Assembly (NCBI GenBank): GCA_013399115.1
Contig: VXAA01002999.1
Location: 1,038,718 to 1,102,717, forward strand
Reading direction: 5' to 3'
Length of the DNA stretch: 64,000 bases
Source of the DNA: Anseranas semipalmata
Lineage: Eukaryota > Chordata > Aves > Anseriformes > Anseranatidae
Positions 60,669-64,000 of the stretch are shown piece after piece. Both the position numbers and the translations under genes were made by a program. The notes below the pieces were generated by a model. That model saw nothing but the letters and a program-made list of their open reading frames with translations, was not told the origin of the DNA and did not search any database. Numbering within the stretch: position 1 is the stretch's first letter; every line of letters begins with the position of its first letter.

Positions 60669-60959
60669 NNNNNNNNNNNNNNNNNNNNNNNNNNNNNNNN
60701 NNNNNNNNNNNNNNNNNNNNNNNNNNNNNNNNNNNNNNNNNNNNNNNNNNNNNNNNNNNNNNNNNNNNNNNNNNNNNNNNNNNNNNNNNNNNNNNNNNNN
60801 NNNNNNNNNNNNNNNNNNNNNNNNNNNNNNNNNNNNNNNNNNNNNNNNNNNNNNNNNNNNNNNNNNNNNNNNNNNNNNNNNNNNNNNNNNNNNNNNNNNN
60901 NNNNNNNNNNNNNNNNNNNNNNNNNNNNNNNNNNNNNNNNNNNNNNNNNNNNNNNNNNN
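60669..60959. other. Assembly gap, 291 N
   Basis: A run of N within the LTR. The left edge is in a tandem array and the right edge is beside the GC-rich core, so the true length may differ. Open frames that appear to cross it are meaningless. Confidence 0.99.
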
Positions 60960-61079
60960 CCCTTTTGGAGCCGGCTGGAGCTGGCTCTGACCTGACATGG
61001 GGCAGCTGCTGGGCTCTGCTCACAGAGGCCACCCCTGCAGCCTGACACTACCAAACCCATGTCATGTAAACCCAATACA

Positions 61080-61084
61080 GTAAC
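61080..61084. repeat. Target-site duplication, right copy
   Basis: GTAAC directly after the LTR end at 61079; TAAC is shared exactly with the left flank. Confidence 0.6.
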
Positions 61085-61235
61085 ACCCAGTGGGATTTCT
61101 TAACATAGATGCCATCATCTGGCCTTATGTACTTCAGAGATACTTATCTACTTACCTGTTGACCACATGCATCAAAAGCAGTATGGTTGACCACCATTAT
61201 ACTGTTCAGAATAAGTGTGAAGAACAGCACATGGG

Positions 61236-61276
61236 AGAAAAAAAAACTAAAAAATAAAAATAAAAAAAATAAAAAG
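61236..61276. repeat. A-rich low-complexity tract (AAAAT-like)
   Basis: About 40 bases of A with scattered T and C, following the LTR by about 150 bases. No source element is recognised. Confidence 0.8.
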
Positions 61277-63945
61277 ATTATGTCTGGCAGTTATTATTGC
61301 GTCCAGTTTAGAAACAAAGCCTCCACGTGTCCATTTTAGTTCCTCAGTACTTATGTTTTCTTTGCAAAACATACCAGACTCTTTTTTTTTTTTAATTTTA
61401 ATCAGTCTGTTTAAGACTCAGCCTATTGCCCAGGCCATGTACCAGCCCAATAGTCAATTTTTTCCCCACTGACATATCTGTAAAAGAGAAAAAGATTTTG
61501 TCAGGTTATTTACTTTAGAAAATTTGTGGCCATTGCAGAAAAATAATTCTGACTCCTGTTGTATGGCAAACTGCTCCAAACCTTGGTTGCATTTTAGGTG
61601 TCCCAAGAGTCAGTGGTGGTTTTCATTTATTGCCTGTTCTATTCAGTTGTCACCACTCATGTTACTTTGTGTCATTTTTCTACCAGCACCTTTACCTCCG
61701 TATTACACAGCACGATGAAGAACACACAAGGATCAAATATTTTTCCCATTCAAACACATGGTGTCCTACTCGTCATTACCCTGGGAAGCTTCCCAATTCA
61801 TCCTAGTCTAATTTGACTCTGCTTTTTCACTGTAAGAAAATATACCTAACAGCACTGTAGTTAGCTCTCCAAATAAACCCATTTGTCAGCTTTTGAAATG
61901 ATACTGTTTTCAGAATGTGTGGTTCTTCTATACATAAAATTTCCATTTGATTTCTGTTGCAGTATATGCAGGTTTCAAAGTAAAAAAAAAAAATAAAAAA
62001 TCTTTTCTTGTGCATTTGTGATCATTTACTTCAGAGACTCCAGATCCTTTTTTCAGTAAATGCAAAGAATTTTATAAGAGGAGTTTGATCTCCGTCAGCA
62101 AATTTCAAATAAGGCGTTTCCTCTTACTTTATCAAGATATTGCTTGCCATATTTACCAGAATACCATATGTGTTCAGATATTGTACTGAAGAGAGTGGGA
62201 AGTCTGCTCGTATCAGGGCTTTCTCCAGCTTAAATCTCATTTCCTTTCTTATACATACTCCTGTACAGTGATATTTTATAAATATTTGCAACTCTGGAGT
62301 TATCTACCCTTTTTAATAGGATAATATATGCTTCAAGATTATATTAAGTGCTTTCTTTCCTGGTAATCTGTCATATCAGTGGGCAGTAGCTGCACAGACA
62401 TATTTACTTTTTTAAATTGGGCTTTACTTTCTGCAAACAGTCAAACACATTTAGGCTTTATCTTACAACCTGGCCTAATCAGAACATAAAATACGCCTTG
62501 TATTACCTCTGTGATCTGTAAAATATTCTACAGTAAGACAAATAGGCTTTATGTTTTTTTCTTATGCATGTCTTTCTCCTTGCCTATATTAATTTGTAAT
62601 ATACATCTCTTGCTCCATGTGAATCATCCCCATCTGTTTCTGACAGATTATTTTTCCTTGCTTCAGTTATATAACCCACCTTGTCTTTACTTTTCTGCCT
62701 TCTCTCTCCCTCTGTCAGCTCTAACTGAACAAAATGCATGCGGTCTGTTACAGACACAGAAGTGAAGTTAATGCAGTGTAAGTTAGCAGGTCCAAATCTG
62801 GCAGTGCTTGCTGGATCTGCTTTGTTCAAGTCACACCTTACTGTTGGGAACCCACGAGCCGCTCATGTTGTCTGTCTCAAATACAGAACTGTGTATGAGG
62901 TGGCAATTACAGTGAACAACAAGGAGGTTTGATCCCATTGTTATCATTTATTCTTCATCTATGTATATCAGTCTGAGTTTCTCTTTTTTCCTACTTTCTC
63001 TGTTTTAGTGCATGTGAAGAAGCTTTGCCTTGCAATCAAGCTTAAAAGAATGAAGAAAAAGAATATTAGCTAAGTCTGTAAAGATGATCTCCAAGCTCTT
63101 TTTCCTCCATGCAATAACTGTAACTGTAACCTTATCTGAGAGACTCAGACTGAGACAATTGTGCTTATCCGTTGCTCTGTGCAACCAGAAAAACTTTTAC
63201 AGCTAGTTGTTCTGTGTTTGTACAGGCTCAAGGCTTATTTTTCATATTAATACTAAAGCTACTGGAGAAACAGTTAAACAGTTTCTAGCTAGGCAACTGT
63301 CTAAACCCCTAATTCTGTGAGGCACTATAATTATATGAGGCACTATAATTTTAAGTAAATTATTAGTCCTATTTATCTTGAAGTTCTAATAATCTTCTGC
63401 CCTACTGGCTTATGTGGCTCACCTTCCCAACTGTTTGAAAGTGACATACTTTCATACTCACATAACAATAGAGACTAACCACAATTGCTGAAATTCTGTC
63501 ATTGATTGGCTGGCAGACAACTTAGTCAAGTCTCAGTCTATTACTAATGCAACAGTATCATGGAGATAATAACTGAACATAGTTCAAAAATCAGAATTAA
63601 TTGGAAGAATAAAACTGTGTATTTATGCTTCAGTGACATTCCCTCCACATTGACTTCTAAACTGAATGGGTCCCACTGAAAATCTGCTTATAATGGAAAC
63701 ACAATGACAGCAAACACAGTGCCTATGTTTAACAGTTATAATTCTTTTTTCTAAATATTAAGGTGTTGCATTTTCAGAGAGAAGATGTAATGAAAGATGG
63801 CAAGAGAATGAGTAAATCCACACTGCTAAAACCTTTCCTCTGTGCATTCCTGGCTATTATTATGAAGAAGTTTATAGTTGCATTTTTATGATTGCTGTTA
63901 TACGTACCCCGGGACAGATAATTGAAAGAAGGAAGTATGCAAAGT

Positions 63946-64000
63946 TAAAAGAAAAGAAAGAAAAAGAAAGGAAGAAAAAACAAAAACAAAAACAAAAACA
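63946..64000. repeat. GAAA-rich tract passing into (AAAAC)n, cut by window end
   Basis: A purine tract (GAAA/GAAAA units) followed by AAAAC pentamers from about 63974 to the last base. It continues beyond the window, so its full length is unknown. Confidence 0.85.

Larger units (their letters stand above)
60196..61079 (-). mobile_element. Solo LTR of avian endogenous retrovirus, minus strand, with gap
   Basis: Read on the minus strand this LTR runs from 61079 (starting TGTATTGGG) to 60196 (ending ACCACCACA), with the standard TG...CA ends. AATAAA lies on the minus strand at 60379-60384. The 5' part has the 'agctccagccggctcc' core shared with the LTRs at 36.4 and 54.9 kb. The termini match the ends of an avian LTR I recognise from established knowledge. 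Flanks CTAAC (60191-60195) and GTAAC (61080-61084) agree at 4 of 5 bases, consistent with a 4-5 base target-site duplication, as in ERVL or gammaretrovirus-like elements. 291 N replace part of the interior. No retroviral genes are present. Confidence 0.88.
61085..64000. other. Unique non-coding DNA with simple repeats
   Basis: AT-rich with no supported gene. A frame at 62738-62932 (64 codons) follows a strong pyrimidine tract ending in AG at 62718; the case for an exon is weak and is set out among the findings. An 18-base unit (tgaggcactataattata) is tandemly duplicated with one mismatch at 63318-63353. A T-run lies at about 61382-61392. Confidence 0.45.

Noticed and set aside
60457..61075. 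Long open frames on both strands (up to 191 codons)
   Set aside because: They consist mostly of unknown residues because they run through the 291-N gap inside an LTR.
1..64000. tRNA, rRNA, CRISPR or bacterial-type operon content
   Set aside because: No cloverleaf with B-box-like sequence was noticed by eye, no regularly spaced repeats, and the CR1 and LTR content shows a vertebrate nuclear genome. A tRNAscan/Infernal run would be needed to exclude small RNAs formally.

Overview
The window is 64 kb of AT-rich, non-coding vertebrate DNA, almost certainly from a bird. The main evidence is the repeats. There are several CR1 LINE 3' ends with the avian octamer tail (ATTCTATG / ATTCTGTG units). 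There are also three copies of a GC-rich LTR family that I recognise from avian endogenous retroviruses. Repeat density is low, as is usual in birds. I find no host protein-coding gene that I can support: nearly all open frames are under about 120 codons, lie inside repeats or low-complexity DNA, or run through N characters. The window is probably part of a gene desert or one very long intron.

Layout. 1-36 kb is mostly unique AT-rich sequence with four CR1 3' ends (2.2, 15.7, 23.9 and 28.3 kb), one older CR1 scrap (28.0 kb), several microsatellites and a purine-rich tract (18.4-18.7 kb). At 36.4-37.1 kb there is a plus-strand LTR followed by a short CR1 piece. At 44.6-46.0 kb lies a long, decayed minus-strand CR1 that still carries recognisable reverse transcriptase motifs, with catalytic residues lost. 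At 47.3-48.0 kb lies a younger minus-strand CR1 with the end of ORF2, broken by a frameshift.

51.5-55.1 kb holds two nearly identical 1.78-kb blocks in direct tandem, separated by exactly one N. The first copy stops dead inside an LTR and the second continues through it. This looks like a false duplication made by the assembly (two alleles or overlapping contigs placed end to end), not biology. A second assembly gap (291 N) lies inside another copy of the same LTR group at 60.2-61.1 kb, where a tandem array of about 45 bp runs into the gap.

Nothing here looks like an undescribed gene system. The most useful observations concern assembly correctness (false duplication, LTR-linked gaps), the retroelement relics, and some unique AT-rich stretches with homeodomain-type motifs that could be conserved regulatory elements. 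Those last are inference only and need a multi-species alignment.
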